The notes beneath the pieces are model-generated. The model ran no database searches. It was not told the DNA's origin and worked only from the letters and a program-made list of their open reading frames with translations. DNA of 61,068 nucleotides, taken from the NCBI GenBank assembly GCA_003162245.1, contig PMMM01000039.1:14592-75659 (forward strand), in the 5' to 3' direction. Shown piece after piece: positions 52,593 through 61,068 of this stretch. How positions within the stretch are numbered: the stretch's first letter is position 1; every line of letters begins with the position of its first letter. This DNA comes from Phycisphaerales bacterium (lineage in GTDB: Bacteria > Planctomycetota > Phycisphaerae > UBA1845 > Fen-1342). The translations under genes were made by a program, and so were the position numbers.

Positions 52593-53330
52593 TCACTCCT
52601 TTGCCTGCGGCGTGAACTGCGCCAGGTCGTAGATGCCGAGCGTCTTCTCGAGCGCGGCCACGTCGCCGACGACCTTCTCGAACCCATCGGCGCCAAACAG
52701 CTTGTTCTCCTGGTCCTCGAACTCGTCACCGAGCTTGTCATATTCGGCGGGCGTGACGAGCGCGCGGAAGGCGGGGAACAGGACGGTGTCCTCGCGGGCC
52801 GCGTGCGGGCGGTACAGGCGGAGGAAGGCCCGCAGCGACTCGGCCAGGATGCGGCTCTCCGCGGGGCTCTTGAGGGCCGCCGCGGTCGCCCGCTGGCGGA
52901 TCTGGTCCGTCAGCCGCCGCCCGGCTTGGTGCTGGGCTTGCAGCACGACGACCAGCTCGACGAGCTTCGCGGCCTTCTCGAAGCGTGGAAATAGGTGGTT
53001 TTCCTCGAGCTTCTCGTGGTAATCCTCGACGAACCGGCGGACGAGGTCGGCCGCGCTGACCAGCGGCTCCGGCGGCAGATCGACCCGAGCGTCGATGCGC
53101 TTTATGGCCTCTTCGTAGATGAGCAGGATGCGGCGGAGAGCGCCGTGCTCGCGCATCAGGTCCTCGACAGGGGTGACATCGTCGGCTGCGGGTGCCTTCT
53201 GGTCCTTGCCTTGCGGCTGGGCGGGTTGGCCGCGGGCCGCGCCCGCGAAGCCCGCGACGAGCAGGCTGCCCGAGGCGAGGGCGCTGCGCTTCAGGAATTC
53301 CCGGCGGCCGGCGTGGTGCGTGTGCGTCAT
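52593..53330 (-). CDS. Tat-exported hemerythrin-like protein
   Basis: A 245-aa exported protein. The N-terminus MTHTHHAGRREFLKRSALASG carries a twin-arginine signal (RREFLK) and a hydrophobic core to about residue 33. The mature part is a hemerythrin HHE four-helix bundle with ligand residues in LMREHGALRRIL, DYHEKLEENHLFPRFE, LQAQHQAGRRL and YRPHAAREDTVLFP, so it should hold a di-iron centre for O2, NO or iron. AGGAG sits 7 nt before ATG 53330. It starts an operon with doxX and chrA. Confidence 0.85.
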   Translation of the reverse strand: MTHTHHAGRREFLKRSALASGSLLVAGFAGAARGQPAQPQGKDQKAPAADDVTPVEDLMREHGALRRILLIYEEAIKRIDARVDLPPEPLVSAADLVRRFVEDYHEKLEENHLFPRFEKAAKLVELVVVLQAQHQAGRRLTDQIRQRATAAALKSPAESRILAESLRAFLRLYRPHAAREDTVLFPAFRALVTPAEYDKLGDEFEDQENKLFGADGFEKVVGDVAALEKTLGIYDLAQFTPQAKE

Positions 53331-53488
53331 GACGTAGCTCCTGCGAGGTGTGTGTGCGTAACGGCCCGATCTGTCGACCCGAACGTATCGACTGCCGATG
53401 TCGGCAATTATCAGTCTAGTCGGCGGGGCGGCGGAATCAAGAATGCGCGACATCGGGGCGCTGGCGTCGTGCAAGCACGCATGGAAAT

Positions 53489-54961
53489 TTAGCGCTCGCG
53501 CGTCGGCCGGTCGCTCGAGAGTTCCCGGCTGATCCGCTGGCTGCACCAGTCGCGGCCGCACATCGAGCAGAAGTCGGCGTCGTCCGTCAGAGTCTTGTCG
53601 CGGCGCTGGGCGGCCGTCTCGCCGTCGAACGCCAGCTCGAATTGCCGCGTCCAGTCCAACTCCGCGCGGGCCCGGGCCATCGCATCGTCCCAGTCGCGCG
53701 CCCCGGCGATGCCGCGGGCCACGTCGCCCGCGTGGGCGGCGATCTTGTAGGCGATGCACCCCGCCCGCACGTCCTCCAGATCCGGCAGCGCGACGTGCTC
53801 GCTCGGCGTGACGTAGCAGAGCATGGCGGCGCCGGCGCGGGCCGCCTCGGCGGCGCCGATTGCACTGGTGATGTGGTCGTAACCCGGGAACACGTCGCTG
53901 ACGACAGGGCCGAGCACGTAGAACGGGGCGTCGTCGCAGACGCGGCGCTGCGTCTCCATGTTGAAGGCGACCTCGTTGAGCGGGATGTGCCCCGGCCCCT
54001 CGACCATGACCTGCACGCCGGCCGCGCGGGCGCGCTGCACCAGCTCGCCGAGGACGTGCAGCTCCGCAAGCTGCGCAGGGTCGCTGGCGTCGGCGAGGCA
54101 GCCGGGCCGCACGCCGTCGCCGAGCGAATAGGTCACGTCGTACTGCCGCATGAGGGCGCTGATCTCGTCGAACAGCTCGTACATCGGGTTTTGCTTGTTG
54201 CGGTGGAGCATCCACTTGGCCAACAGCGACCCGCCGCGGCTGACCAGGCCCTGTGTGCGGCGGCGGATCAGCGGCAGGTGCTCGCGCAGAATGCCGGCGT
54301 GGATGGTGAAGAAGTCGACGCCCTGTTGGGCCTGGTGTTCGAGGGCCTTGAGGATCGTGTCGTGATCGAGCTCCTCGATCGTCCGGCCGATGATCATGCT
54401 ATAGATGGGGACGGTGCCGACGGGGGCTGTGCTGTGGTCGATCATGGCCTGGCGCGTGGCGTCGAGGTCGCCGCCGGTCGAAAGGTCCATGACGGTGTCC
54501 GCGCCGTACAGCAGGGCCACGCGGAGCTTGCAGAGTTCCTGCGGCATGTCGCTCGACACGGGCGAGGCGCCGAGGTTCGCGTTGATCTTGGTCGTGATGG
54601 CGCGGCCGATGCCGGCGGGGTCGAGCCGCTTCGGAGCCCGCACGCCGCGCAGATGGTCGGGGCTGTCGAGCCACGCGCGGCGCTGCGCGACGGTTTGATT
54701 GACCCACAGGGAATTTGGAGTGCCGAATGGCGAATGGCCAGTGGCCGGCGCTTCGGCGTTCGCCGCCTTCGATTCGCCGTTCGCGATACGCGCTTCAGCC
54801 TGCCCGCCGCTGCCGGCCAGGTGCCGCACGTTCGCGGGGATGACGAGGCGGCCGGCGGCGACCTGTTGGCGGATGAAATCGGGCGCGGCGTTTTCGCGTT
54901 CCGCGACGCGCTGCATCGCCGGCGTGATGATGTTATTTCGCGCTGCTTCAAGCTGGGTCAT
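53489..54961 (-). CDS. thiC: Phosphomethylpyrimidine synthase with an in-frame insertion
   Basis: ThiC is the radical SAM enzyme that makes HMP-phosphate from AIR for thiamine. Seen are ITTKINANLGAS, GADTVMDLSTGGDLDATR, TIHAGI, MVEGPGHIPLNEVAFNME, ITSAIGAAEAARAGAAMLCYVTPSEH, and the C-terminal cluster motif C-x2-C-x4-C in CSMCGRDWC. Between PANVRHLAG (residue 50) and KRLDPAGIG (111) lie about 60 extra residues, part of which (ARIANGESKAANAEAPATGH) reads like translated repeat DNA. ATG 54961 overlaps the stop of the HEPN gene, so thiC is coupled to it. No TPP riboswitch lies directly upstream; one would have to precede the MNT gene. Confidence 0.93.
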   Translation of the reverse strand: MTQLEAARNNIITPAMQRVAERENAAPDFIRQQVAAGRLVIPANVRHLAGSGGQAEARIANGESKAANAEAPATGHSPFGTPNSLWVNQTVAQRRAWLDSPDHLRGVRAPKRLDPAGIGRAITTKINANLGASPVSSDMPQELCKLRVALLYGADTVMDLSTGGDLDATRQAMIDHSTAPVGTVPIYSMIIGRTIEELDHDTILKALEHQAQQGVDFFTIHAGILREHLPLIRRRTQGLVSRGGSLLAKWMLHRNKQNPMYELFDEISALMRQYDVTYSLGDGVRPGCLADASDPAQLAELHVLGELVQRARAAGVQVMVEGPGHIPLNEVAFNMETQRRVCDDAPFYVLGPVVSDVFPGYDHITSAIGAAEAARAGAAMLCYVTPSEHVALPDLEDVRAGCIAYKIAAHAGDVARGIAGARDWDDAMARARAELDWTRQFELAFDGETAAQRRDKTLTDDADFCSMCGRDWCSQRISRELSSDRPTRER

Positions 54962-55422
54962 CGTTGGCGTCCTCTGCCCCGGGTCTTCCGCTCGGTGCCG
55001 CGCGCCCTCGGGGTACTCGTGGACACTGGCCGTCGGGACACCTCAAGCCCGAGCCGGGCGCGCACCGCCGCGCGCACCCGCACGCAGTGACCACAGGCTT
55101 CCCGCGCAAGGTCTTTCGTAGCGGAGCTGCCTGGGTACCGGAAGGCGACCGCGTACGTCGTCAGGCGGCGCATATCCGGCCGGAACAGCTCCCACTCGGG
55201 TTCCAGCGTCACGAGCCGATCGAGAAGCAGGGCCAGGTCGTGCGTCCGGTCAAACGCCACTCCGGCCTCCTGCAGGCGCGCCTTCAGGTACTTCTCTGCG
55301 CACTGCTGGGCATGGAAGCAGGCGCTGTCGTAGTTGGGATCCCTGCGGGCGCGTAGCTCGCGCCGGGCGGAAGCGAAATCGCCCTCCGCCTTCGCGACCC
55401 ACTCACGCGTCAGCGGCTTCAT
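54958..55422 (-). CDS. HEPN domain protein (likely toxin of a HEPN-MNT pair)
   Basis: A 154-aa helical protein starting MKPLTREWVAKAEGDFASARREL. The HEPN pattern is visible: WVAKAEGDF in helix 1, SACFHAQQCAEKYLKARL in helix 2, and FDRTHDLALLLDRL. HEPN toxins are often RNases, or are AMPylated by the partner nucleotidyltransferase. The C-terminal ~35 residues are Arg-rich and look like an extension over the thiC start. It overlaps the upstream MNT gene by 20 nt and thiC by 4 nt. Confidence 0.8.
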   Translation of the reverse strand: MKPLTREWVAKAEGDFASARRELRARRDPNYDSACFHAQQCAEKYLKARLQEAGVAFDRTHDLALLLDRLVTLEPEWELFRPDMRRLTTYAVAFRYPGSSATKDLAREACGHCVRVRAAVRARLGLEVSRRPVSTSTPRARGTERKTRGRGRQR

Positions 55423-55723
55423 AGAGTACTTTGCCCTTCTCCACGACCGCGCGCATGAACCAGTCCTGTTGCGTCAGGCGGCGGCGCACCTCCGCGGGCG
55501 AGCGAACCAGGAGATCAATGGCGAACTTGGGGTCAAGCTGGTCGAGAATCTCCACCGCTTTATGAATCGGGTGACCGCGGTGCGGCATGACGACCAGCAG
55601 GTCGACGTCGGATTGCGCGGTGGCCCGCCCATCCGCGTACGAGCCGAACAGGATGATCCGGCGCGGCCGGAACGCGGACGCGATCTGGCCGCAAAACTCT
55701 CGAATCACCTGCATCGACACCAT
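55403..55723 (-). CDS. MNT-type minimal nucleotidyltransferase (likely antitoxin)
   Basis: A 106-aa protein with the pol-beta nucleotidyltransferase motif ILFGSYADGRATAQSDVDLLVV (G-S-x10-D-x-D) near residues 25-45 and a later Asp in FAIDLLV. Small MNT proteins paired with HEPN form type VII toxin-antitoxin systems, where the MNT can AMPylate and silence the HEPN partner. The gene order is MNT, then HEPN, each overlapping the next. ATG 55723 lacks a strong Shine-Dalgarno. Confidence 0.82.
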   Translation of the reverse strand: MVSMQVIREFCGQIASAFRPRRIILFGSYADGRATAQSDVDLLVVMPHRGHPIHKAVEILDQLDPKFAIDLLVRSPAEVRRRLTQQDWFMRAVVEKGKVLYEAADA

Positions 55724-55827
55724 AACCGTCCGCTTCCTTTCCGCCGGCTACGCGGCCACGCTATATTCTACGCGTCAACGTAGTTTGCGAATACCATCTC
55801 GATCACCCGCGTCCGTACCCATCCGCT

Positions 55828-56217
55828 TCACGTGCAAACTGCATCGACCTCGATCTCGATCAGCATCTCCGGGTCGATCAGGCTCTTGACCTCGACCATC
55901 GTCGTGCAGGGCGGGTGTTCGCCGAAGAATTCGCGGTGGGCGCGGCCGAATTCCTCCCACCGCCGGATGTCCGTCACGAACATCCGGGTGCGCACGATGT
56001 GCCGCATTTCGACATCGAGCTGCTTCAGCGACCGCTGGATGATCTCGAAGCACCGCCGGGCCTGCTGGTAGCCGTCGCCCGGGGCGAACGTGCGGCCCTG
56101 CTCGTCGACTGGCGCCGTGCCGGTCACGAACACGTGGTCGCCGGCGCGCAGCGCCCGGCAGTAACCGATCTTGGCCTCCCACGGCGCACCGGAGTACACG
56201 CGTTCAAAAGCAGCCAT
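55828..56217 (-). CDS. RidA family protein
   Basis: A 129-aa YjgF/RidA-type protein that probably hydrolyses reactive enamines or imines, forming trimers. YCRALRAGDHVFVTGTAP, QARRCFEIIQRSLKQLDVEM, VRTRMFVTDI and the C-terminal MLIEIEVDAVCT follow the family. The Arg that binds the substrate carboxylate in canonical RidA is plausibly the one in IVRTRMFV. It is in the same direction as the DinB gene, 43 bp downstream of it. Confidence 0.88.
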   Translation of the reverse strand: MAAFERVYSGAPWEAKIGYCRALRAGDHVFVTGTAPVDEQGRTFAPGDGYQQARRCFEIIQRSLKQLDVEMRHIVRTRMFVTDIRRWEEFGRAHREFFGEHPPCTTMVEVKSLIDPEMLIEIEVDAVCT

Positions 56218-56260
56218 GCCTTGTCTCCGTCCCGTCCGGCTCCGTCGGCCGCCTCGGCCG

Positions 56261-57295
56261 TCAGTGTGCCGGTCGTTGCTCCCGCAGCATACTGATGTAG
56301 TCCAGCGCGGGCACTGGCGCGCCGAGCTGGCGGAACATGTTCAGGACCTGCGCGCGGTGGTGCGTCCCGTGGCAGCAAAGCTGCAGCATGGTCACGCCGA
56401 GCGGGAACGTGCGGTGGACGCCGGGCCGCGGCGTCGCCGTGGTCGGCCGCAACAAGTCGGCATCGGTCAGCCCGTCAAGAAACCGGTCGCGGGCGGTGCG
56501 CGTCTCGTCGAACAGCGCCGTCAACTCCGCCACGGGTAGGCGCGTGTCGCTGGGGGGAAACAGCCGGCCCGGGCCAAGCGTCCAGTTCTCGAACCACCAT
56601 TGCTCCGCAGTCCGGATGTGCAGCAACGTGGCGCGCACGCTGCCCATGCCGATCTCGAACGTGCGGTCGAGCGACTCGTCGCTCAGCTCCGCCGCGGTCG
56701 CGTGAACCCGCCCGCGAGCCCAGTCCGCATACGCGTAATGCGTGCGCACGGACTCCCGGTCGAGCGCCGGCGGCGGAATCGGCGCCGTCGCCGCAAGCTG
56801 CTGGAGCTTCATGAAAATGTAGTCCAGGCCCGACTTGGGCAGGGCGGTGCCGATGTGGCGCAGCATGTTGACCGCCTGCGCGCGGTGGTGCACGCCGTGG
56901 TTGCACACGTGCAGCAGGATGTCGCCCAGGGCGTTGGTCTGGGTTTTTCCGTCCCGGTCTGCATACGCGATGTCACGCCGCAGGTCGTCGTCGGACAGTG
57001 TCGCGAGCCACGCGCGGCGTACACCGGCCAGGGACTGTGCCGCCCGCGTCAGATCCGCGACGGCGGTCAGCGTATCCGCCCGCGGCAGCGCCGTAGCCCC
57101 CGGCGCGCCGGTGCGCTCGGCCCAAATCCGCTCGGCCCCGTAGTGATGTTGCAGCGTGGCCCGCAGCGATCCGGCCCCCATCGCGAACGGCTGGTCGAGC
57201 TGGCGGTCGTTCAACGGCGCTGCCAGGGCCAGCAGTCCGTCCCGAGCCCAGTCGTTGAAGGCGAACAGTTCGCCAGCGGCGGCGACGGCAATCAT
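56261..57295 (-). CDS. Tandem DinB/YfiT-like fold protein
   Basis: A 344-aa protein made of two DinB-type four-helix domains. Domain 1 (about 1-165) has [14 protein letters not shown] and [21 protein letters not shown]; domain 2 (about 175-340) has [14 protein letters not shown] and [21 protein letters not shown]. Each domain keeps the three-His metal site typical of DinB/YfiT metalloenzymes (thiol-S-transferase superfamily). ATG 57295 has GGAGG 8 nt upstream. The tandem fusion suggests gene duplication; the substrate is unknown. Confidence 0.8.
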   Translation of the reverse strand: MIAVAAAGELFAFNDWARDGLLALAAPLNDRQLDQPFAMGAGSLRATLQHHYGAERIWAERTGAPGATALPRADTLTAVADLTRAAQSLAGVRRAWLATLSDDDLRRDIAYADRDGKTQTNALGDILLHVCNHGVHHRAQAVNMLRHIGTALPKSGLDYIFMKLQQLAATAPIPPPALDRESVRTHYAYADWARGRVHATAAELSDESLDRTFEIGMGSVRATLLHIRTAEQWWFENWTLGPGRLFPPSDTRLPVAELTALFDETRTARDRFLDGLTDADLLRPTTATPRPGVHRTFPLGVTMLQLCCHGTHHRAQVLNMFRQLGAPVPALDYISMLREQRPAH

Positions 57296-57504
57296 GGCCC
57301 GGGCCTCCGAAAAAAGTGCTGCGCGATCATGCTGTCTCCCTGCGCCGCCGGCGCTACCCCGTGGCGAAATCAGTATACCGGGCGGCGGCTCGCATTTCCC
57401 GCCAGCTTGCGGTCTGCTTGACTGCGTTGTCCGCCGACTCGTATATTCAGCACGACCCAACCGGGGTTCGCAGCGGCTTTGAGGGCCCGGGCGGCGAGGC
57501 GATC

Positions 57505-58689
57505 ATGGCGGAAGTCATCCTCGAGAACGTGAGCAAGGTCTACCCGGGCGACGTGAAGGCCGTCGATGACGTCAGCCTTCAGATCCGCGACCGCGAATTC
57601 GTCGTGCTCGTCGGCCCCTCCGGCTGCGGCAAGAGCACGACGCTGCGGATGATCGCGGGGCTCGAGGACATCACCGCGGGGACGATTCGCATTGGCGAGC
57701 GCGTCGTCAACGGCGTCGCGCCCAAGGACCGCGACATCGCGATGGTCTTTCAGAATTACGCCCTCTACCCGCACATGACGGTCTACAAGAACATGGCGTT
57801 CGGGCTGTTGCTCCGCCGCCAGTTCGGCGCGTGGGACAACCCTGTGGGCTTCCTGGTGGCGCACGGACATTGGAAGAAGGCCCGCGCGGAGCGGCGCGAG
57901 ATCGACCGGCGCGTGCGCGACGCGGCCGAAATCCTCGGCATCCGCGAGCTTCTGGAGCGGCGGCCGAAGGCGCTCTCCGGCGGACAGCGCCAGCGCGTGG
58001 CGGTCGGGCGCGCGATCGTGCGCTATCCGAAGGCCTTTCTGTTCGACGAGCCGCTCTCGAACCTGGACGCCAAGCTGCGCATCGGCATGAGAGCGGAGCT
58101 GAAGGCGCTCCACCGCCGCGTGCAGACGACCACCGTGTACGTCACGCACGACCAGGAAGAGGCGATGACCCTCGGCGACCGCGTGGTGGTGATGAAAGAC
58201 GGGGTCATCCACCAGTGCGCCACGCCCTACGAGGTCTACGAGCGGCCGGTCAACCGCTTCGTGGCCGGCTTTGTCGGCACGCCGCCGATGAACTTCCTTA
58301 CCGGGCGGCTGCTGCGTGAAAACGACCGGCTTCTGTTCGATGAGGGGGACCAGCGCCTGGCGGTCAGCGCGCAGCACCACGAGCGGCTGGCCCGGTTCGT
58401 CGGCCAGCCCGTCGTGATGGGCGTGCGGCCGGAGATGCTGCGGCCGGCGGTCGACGCCCCGCCGCACACGACCCTGAACGTGCAGGTCTCAGTTGTCGAG
58501 CCGCTGGGCGATCGCACGGACGTTTATTGCGCGACGCCGAAGCACGCCCACCTCATCTGCCGCGTCGAAGCGCGGGCCCGCGTGGCGGAAGGCGCCCCGG
58601 CGGTCATGCAGGTGGATCTGGACCGCGTGCACTATTTCGAGGCGGGGGAGAACGGGCCGAATGTGACGCTGGGCCACGGGGCGGACTGA
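57505..58689 (+). CDS. ABC transporter ATP-binding protein, MalK/UgpC (CUT1) type
   Basis: A 394-aa ATPase that would energise sugar or glycerol-phosphate uptake. Walker [11 protein letters not shown]-loop [12 protein letters not shown], signature [14 protein letters not shown], Walker [16 protein letters not shown], and a C-terminal TOBE/OB domain ([10 protein letters not shown]) are present. Between NMAFGLLLR and EIDRRVRDA there is an insertion of about 30 residues ([20 protein letters not shown]) not found in standard MalK. No permease or binding-protein genes are adjacent, as is common for shared MsmX-like ATPases. ATG 57505 starts the homology. Confidence 0.9.
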   Translation: MAEVILENVSKVYPGDVKAVDDVSLQIRDREFVVLVGPSGCGKSTTLRMIAGLEDITAGTIRIGERVVNGVAPKDRDIAMVFQNYALYPHMTVYKNMAFGLLLRRQFGAWDNPVGFLVAHGHWKKARAERREIDRRVRDAAEILGIRELLERRPKALSGGQRQRVAVGRAIVRYPKAFLFDEPLSNLDAKLRIGMRAELKALHRRVQTTTVYVTHDQEEAMTLGDRVVVMKDGVIHQCATPYEVYERPVNRFVAGFVGTPPMNFLTGRLLRENDRLLFDEGDQRLAVSAQHHERLARFVGQPVVMGVRPEMLRPAVDAPPHTTLNVQVSVVEPLGDRTDVYCATPKHAHLICRVEARARVAEGAPAVMQVDLDRVHYFEAGENGPNVTLGHGAD

Positions 58690-58800
58690 CGCGGACATTT
58701 TTGTTGCCGATTCGACACGCCGGTTGGTACGATGGATTCGATGCCGCCGGGTGAAATGGTCCCCGGCGTCGTCGTGGCACTTCCGAGGAGGAACGCGCAC

Positions 58801-59988
58801 ATGGCGTGGGGGCTGAGGTTACGCGTGTGGCTGGCGCTCGCAGCCGCGGCGGGGGGCGGGGGTATCGTGCGCGGGCAGTGGCAGACGTACGAGACGACCC
58901 ACTACATCGTGCGCACCGACCTGGGGCCGGACTGCGCTCGCGAGGCGAACCTGCGAACCGAGGTGCTGTTCGACGCATATCTGGCACGCACGCAAGCCCC
59001 CAAACGGCTCCTGGAGGACAAGCTGGAGCTTTGGCTGTTCCGCAATCACACGGAGTACGCGACCCGCGGCGGCCGTCACACCGGCGGCGTGTACAACGGC
59101 AGCCATTTGCTCGTCTACGTCGGGACGAAAACCAAGGAGCACGACTGGGCGATCGTGCAACACGAGGCCACGCACCAGTTCGTCCACAAGGTCCTCCAGG
59201 GCAACATCCCGCTCTGGGTCAATGAGGGCCTCGCGTGCTACTTCGGCAACGCGCTGTTCACGGGCGACAGCTACGTCTTTGGCCACGCCCCCGAGGACGC
59301 CGTCGAGGACGTCAAGGGCGGGTTCAATAACAACACGAACTTCAAGCCCCTCGCCGAGTTCATGCAAATCGACGGCGGCAAGTGGTCGCAGGACATCGAG
59401 CAGAGCCGCGGACGGAGCGGCCGCAACTACCTCCAGGCGTGGTCGCTCGTGTACTTCCTGATGCACGCGGACAACGGCCGCTACCGGCCGGCGTTCGAGA
59501 CGTGTCTGCGCGACGCGGGGCGCGGCGAGTCGTGGCAGGCGTGCTGGACGCGGCAGTTCACGGCCGACGCCCGGGTGCTGGACGCGGCCTGGCGGAGCTT
59601 CTGGCGGAACCAGCCCAGGGACCCCACGCACGCCGTCTACGCGGAGGCCATTGCGCGCACGCTGACGGTCTACCTGGCGCGCGCGTCCGCGCAGGGGCAG
59701 CGTTTCGCGACCGCGGCCGATTTCTTTACCGCCGCCCAGGGCGGGCTCTTGCGCCAATCCGATGCCGACTGGCTGCCGCCGGCGCTGGTCTTCGAGCGCG
59801 TTCAGGAGGCGATGAAGCTGGGCTCGTGGACGTTGCAGGCGGTGGGCCCGCGGCTCGAGCTGGTCTGCAACACGAACAAGGGCCTGATCGCGGCGGGCAC
59901 ATTCGAGCTCAAGGACGGCCGGGTCGAGAACCTGCGCGCGAAGGTGGTCTCGAAGTACAGCACCAGCCGGCCGCTCGCGTCACCATAA
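58801..59988 (+). CDS. Secreted DUF1570-type protein with HExxH zinc motif
   Basis: A 395-aa exported protein with a signal peptide (MAWGLRLRVWLALAAAAGG). The first domain reads YETTHYIVRTDLGPDCAREANL, as in planctomycetal DUF1570-like proteins. A metallopeptidase motif, IVQHEATHQFVH (H-E-x-x-H), is followed about 20 residues later by WVNEGLACYFG, whose Glu fits the third zinc ligand of a gluzincin. GGAGG lies 9 nt before ATG 58801. It probably degrades or remodels extracellular protein; the substrate is unknown. Confidence 0.78.
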   Translation: MAWGLRLRVWLALAAAAGGGGIVRGQWQTYETTHYIVRTDLGPDCAREANLRTEVLFDAYLARTQAPKRLLEDKLELWLFRNHTEYATRGGRHTGGVYNGSHLLVYVGTKTKEHDWAIVQHEATHQFVHKVLQGNIPLWVNEGLACYFGNALFTGDSYVFGHAPEDAVEDVKGGFNNNTNFKPLAEFMQIDGGKWSQDIEQSRGRSGRNYLQAWSLVYFLMHADNGRYRPAFETCLRDAGRGESWQACWTRQFTADARVLDAAWRSFWRNQPRDPTHAVYAEAIARTLTVYLARASAQGQRFATAADFFTAAQGGLLRQSDADWLPPALVFERVQEAMKLGSWTLQAVGPRLELVCNTNKGLIAAGTFELKDGRVENLRAKVVSKYSTSRPLASP

Positions 59989-60240
59989 GCTCCAGTCTCC
60001 GGCCCGTTGCGACGGTGGCAGCGGCCGGAGTCGCTGCCCCCTTGATCTGCGCTCGCGCGGCTCCGCGTTATTCGTATTAGCGGCTATGCTCTAAATTCGG
60101 AAGCGCCGCTCGCGCGTAAATCGCTGCATCATAAGCGTGGAGTCGAGGGTTTCTTGGCCTGTGAACACATTTTCGGATAGACGGGAGCACCGCGGCGACT
60201 TGAAGGGCATGCCAGTCGATGAATTTGGCGAGGGAAACGA

Positions 60241-61068
60241 TCATGCGTTGTTTTTTCGACCGGCTTCCAACCTCGGTGTCAGCCAGTCAAGCACGCGGCC
60301 CGTCAAGCCCGGCACGAACAGCGCACTAACGTGACCGTGAGGCAATCGCCAGATTTCAGGTTGTTCCCACTTTTGCCAGAGTTCCTCCATCCATTGCCTC
60401 TCCCCGAACAACTCATGGATGCCTTCAATCAACAGAATATCTTCTTTCGGGATGACTGGCGTGGATAAAATCAGGTTTAACCGGGTCGTATCCATTGCTT
60501 CCTGTGCCGGCCTTAGAGCCTGGAGCGCTTCCCTAAGCCTCCGCCAGACGACCGGCTGGGAGCACCTCATGCGCACACGGGGCACAGTCAGAACGGCACA
60601 GGCGATGCGTGTATCGCTGCACGCAGTCAATCCCGCAAGCCATCCCCCAAACGAAAAACCCAGAAGCCCCACGGATGGGCAACCTTCATCAAACAGCCAG
60701 CCGGTCAGCGCGCGAATCTCGGCGACATTCTGTGCAATCTCCCGCGCAAACTCCAAACAATTCTCTTCAATGGGTCGGCGCGGACGGCGTTGAAGATTGT
60801 AGGGAGCGACCAATGCGGCCACATTGAATCCTGCCCGATTGAACCGGCGCGCAAGCAATGGAAACGCGGAATGGTAACCGATGGCGAAACCGCCATCCAA
60901 TAGAATGATCACCGGTCGTTCCTGCCGGCGTTCCGCACACCGATAGAGCCGGCCATACACGATGTTGTTCTCCTCGACTTTGCTCGGGCGCGGCGTGGAA
61001 AATTTGAAATTCCGCGGCCCATCAAATTCAATCCGCGCCGGATCGCTTGCGGCGGGGATAAAGTCCGG
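60241..61068 (-). CDS. Alpha/beta hydrolase, partial (5' end beyond the right edge)
   Basis: The minus-strand frame is open from the window edge to a stop at 60241. The visible 275 residues contain an oxyanion region PVIILLDGGFAIGYHSA, the nucleophile elbow GFSFGGWLAG, and a late His in LPHGHVSALFV, so it is a serine hydrolase of the alpha/beta fold. The region before (PARIEFDGPRNFKFS) looks like a beta-strand N-terminal part. Base composition here is visibly less GC-rich than in the rest of the window, which suggests a different origin. The substrate is unknown. Confidence 0.75.
   Translation of the reverse strand, partial: PDFIPAASDPARIEFDGPRNFKFSTPRPSKVEENNIVYGRLYRCAERRQERPVIILLDGGFAIGYHSAFPLLARRFNRAGFNVAALVAPYNLQRRPRRPIEENCLEFAREIAQNVAEIRALTGWLFDEGCPSVGLLGFSFGGWLAGLTACSDTRIACAVLTVPRVRMRCSQPVVWRRLREALQALRPAQEAMDTTRLNLILSTPVIPKEDILLIEGIHELFGERQWMEELWQKWEQPEIWRLPHGHVSALFVPGLTGRVLDWLTPRLEAGRKNNA

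Noticed and set aside
54962-55080. TPP riboswitch directly upstream of thiC
   Set aside because: The region is the end of the HEPN coding frame, which overlaps the thiC start by 4 nt; no thi-box pattern is visible.
1-61068. CRISPR arrays or complete insertion sequences
   Set aside because: No regularly spaced identical repeats and no transposase-like protein were seen in either strand.

Overview
The window is very GC-rich bacterial chromosome. Several features point to the Planctomycetota, probably near Phycisphaerae. These are type I dockerin and thrombospondin-3 repeats on exported cytochromes, a DUF4175-type and a DUF1570-type protein, a small membrane protein ending in a C-x2-C-G-Y-D-L-R-G / C-P-E-C-G zinc ribbon, a type III glutamine synthetase, and short dispersed repeats of the GGTGACAAGGTAACAAAG type. 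This placement is an inference from gene content; no rRNA gene is present to confirm it.

Layout. 1-5 kb: etfB-etfA (etfA cut by the left edge), fabI, an S66 LD-carboxypeptidase and a dus gene. 5.0-6.85 kb: a tRNA-Glu(CTC) gene whose 3' end and terminator are repeated about 1.7 kb downstream. The two copies bracket a small, integrase-less insertion holding three small genes and one frameshifted gene. 6.85-13.2 kb: the most unusual region, a five-gene minus-strand operon for an exported [NiFe] hydrogenase. In transcription order it encodes (i) an 805-residue secreted protein with a thioredoxin-like head, TSP3 repeats, a dockerin-like segment and nine CxxCH haem sites, (ii) a Tat-exported small subunit, (iii) the large subunit, (iv) the maturation endopeptidase and (v) a monohaem dockerin protein. 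The first gene contains an in-frame UGA at codon 48, exactly where a U-x-x-C redox motif is expected, followed by a SECIS-like hairpin. It is therefore a predicted selenoprotein.

13.3-23 kb: a CPBP protease, an orphan 549-aa protein, a large hybrid sensor kinase (CHASE-PAS-PAS-GAF-HisKA-HATPase-REC-REC-Hpt) directly followed by a REC-GGDEF diguanylate cyclase, and tRNA-Pro(TGG). 23-36 kb: glnN, a PHP phosphoesterase, a flavin-reductase-like protein, a CorC/CNNM-type CBS protein, a divergent MnmE-like GTPase overlapping coaX, obg, a DUF4175-like protein and a Cys/Met-metabolism PLP enzyme. 36.4-41 kb: tRNA-His(GTG), which lacks an encoded G-1 and C73, lies antisense to the end of a polytopic membrane-protein gene, and is followed by a hisS of the eukaryote-like motif-2 type.

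41-48 kb: a radical SAM protein, a tail-anchored J-like protein, an Mla-type ABC ATPase, a LmbE deacetylase, the betaine-lipid pair btaB-btaA, a GT2 glycosyltransferase and purE. 48-61 kb: comEC running into chrA on the other strand, a DoxX/Tat-hemerythrin/ChrA redox group, an MNT-HEPN pair translationally coupled to thiC (thiC carrying an in-frame linker insertion), ridA, a double DinB protein, a MalK/UgpC-type ABC ATPase, a DUF1570-type HExxH protein, and a partial alpha/beta hydrolase of lower GC at the right edge.

Most genes are housekeeping. The coherent accessory system is the hydrogenase-cytochrome operon. No CRISPR array, rRNA gene or complete insertion sequence was seen.
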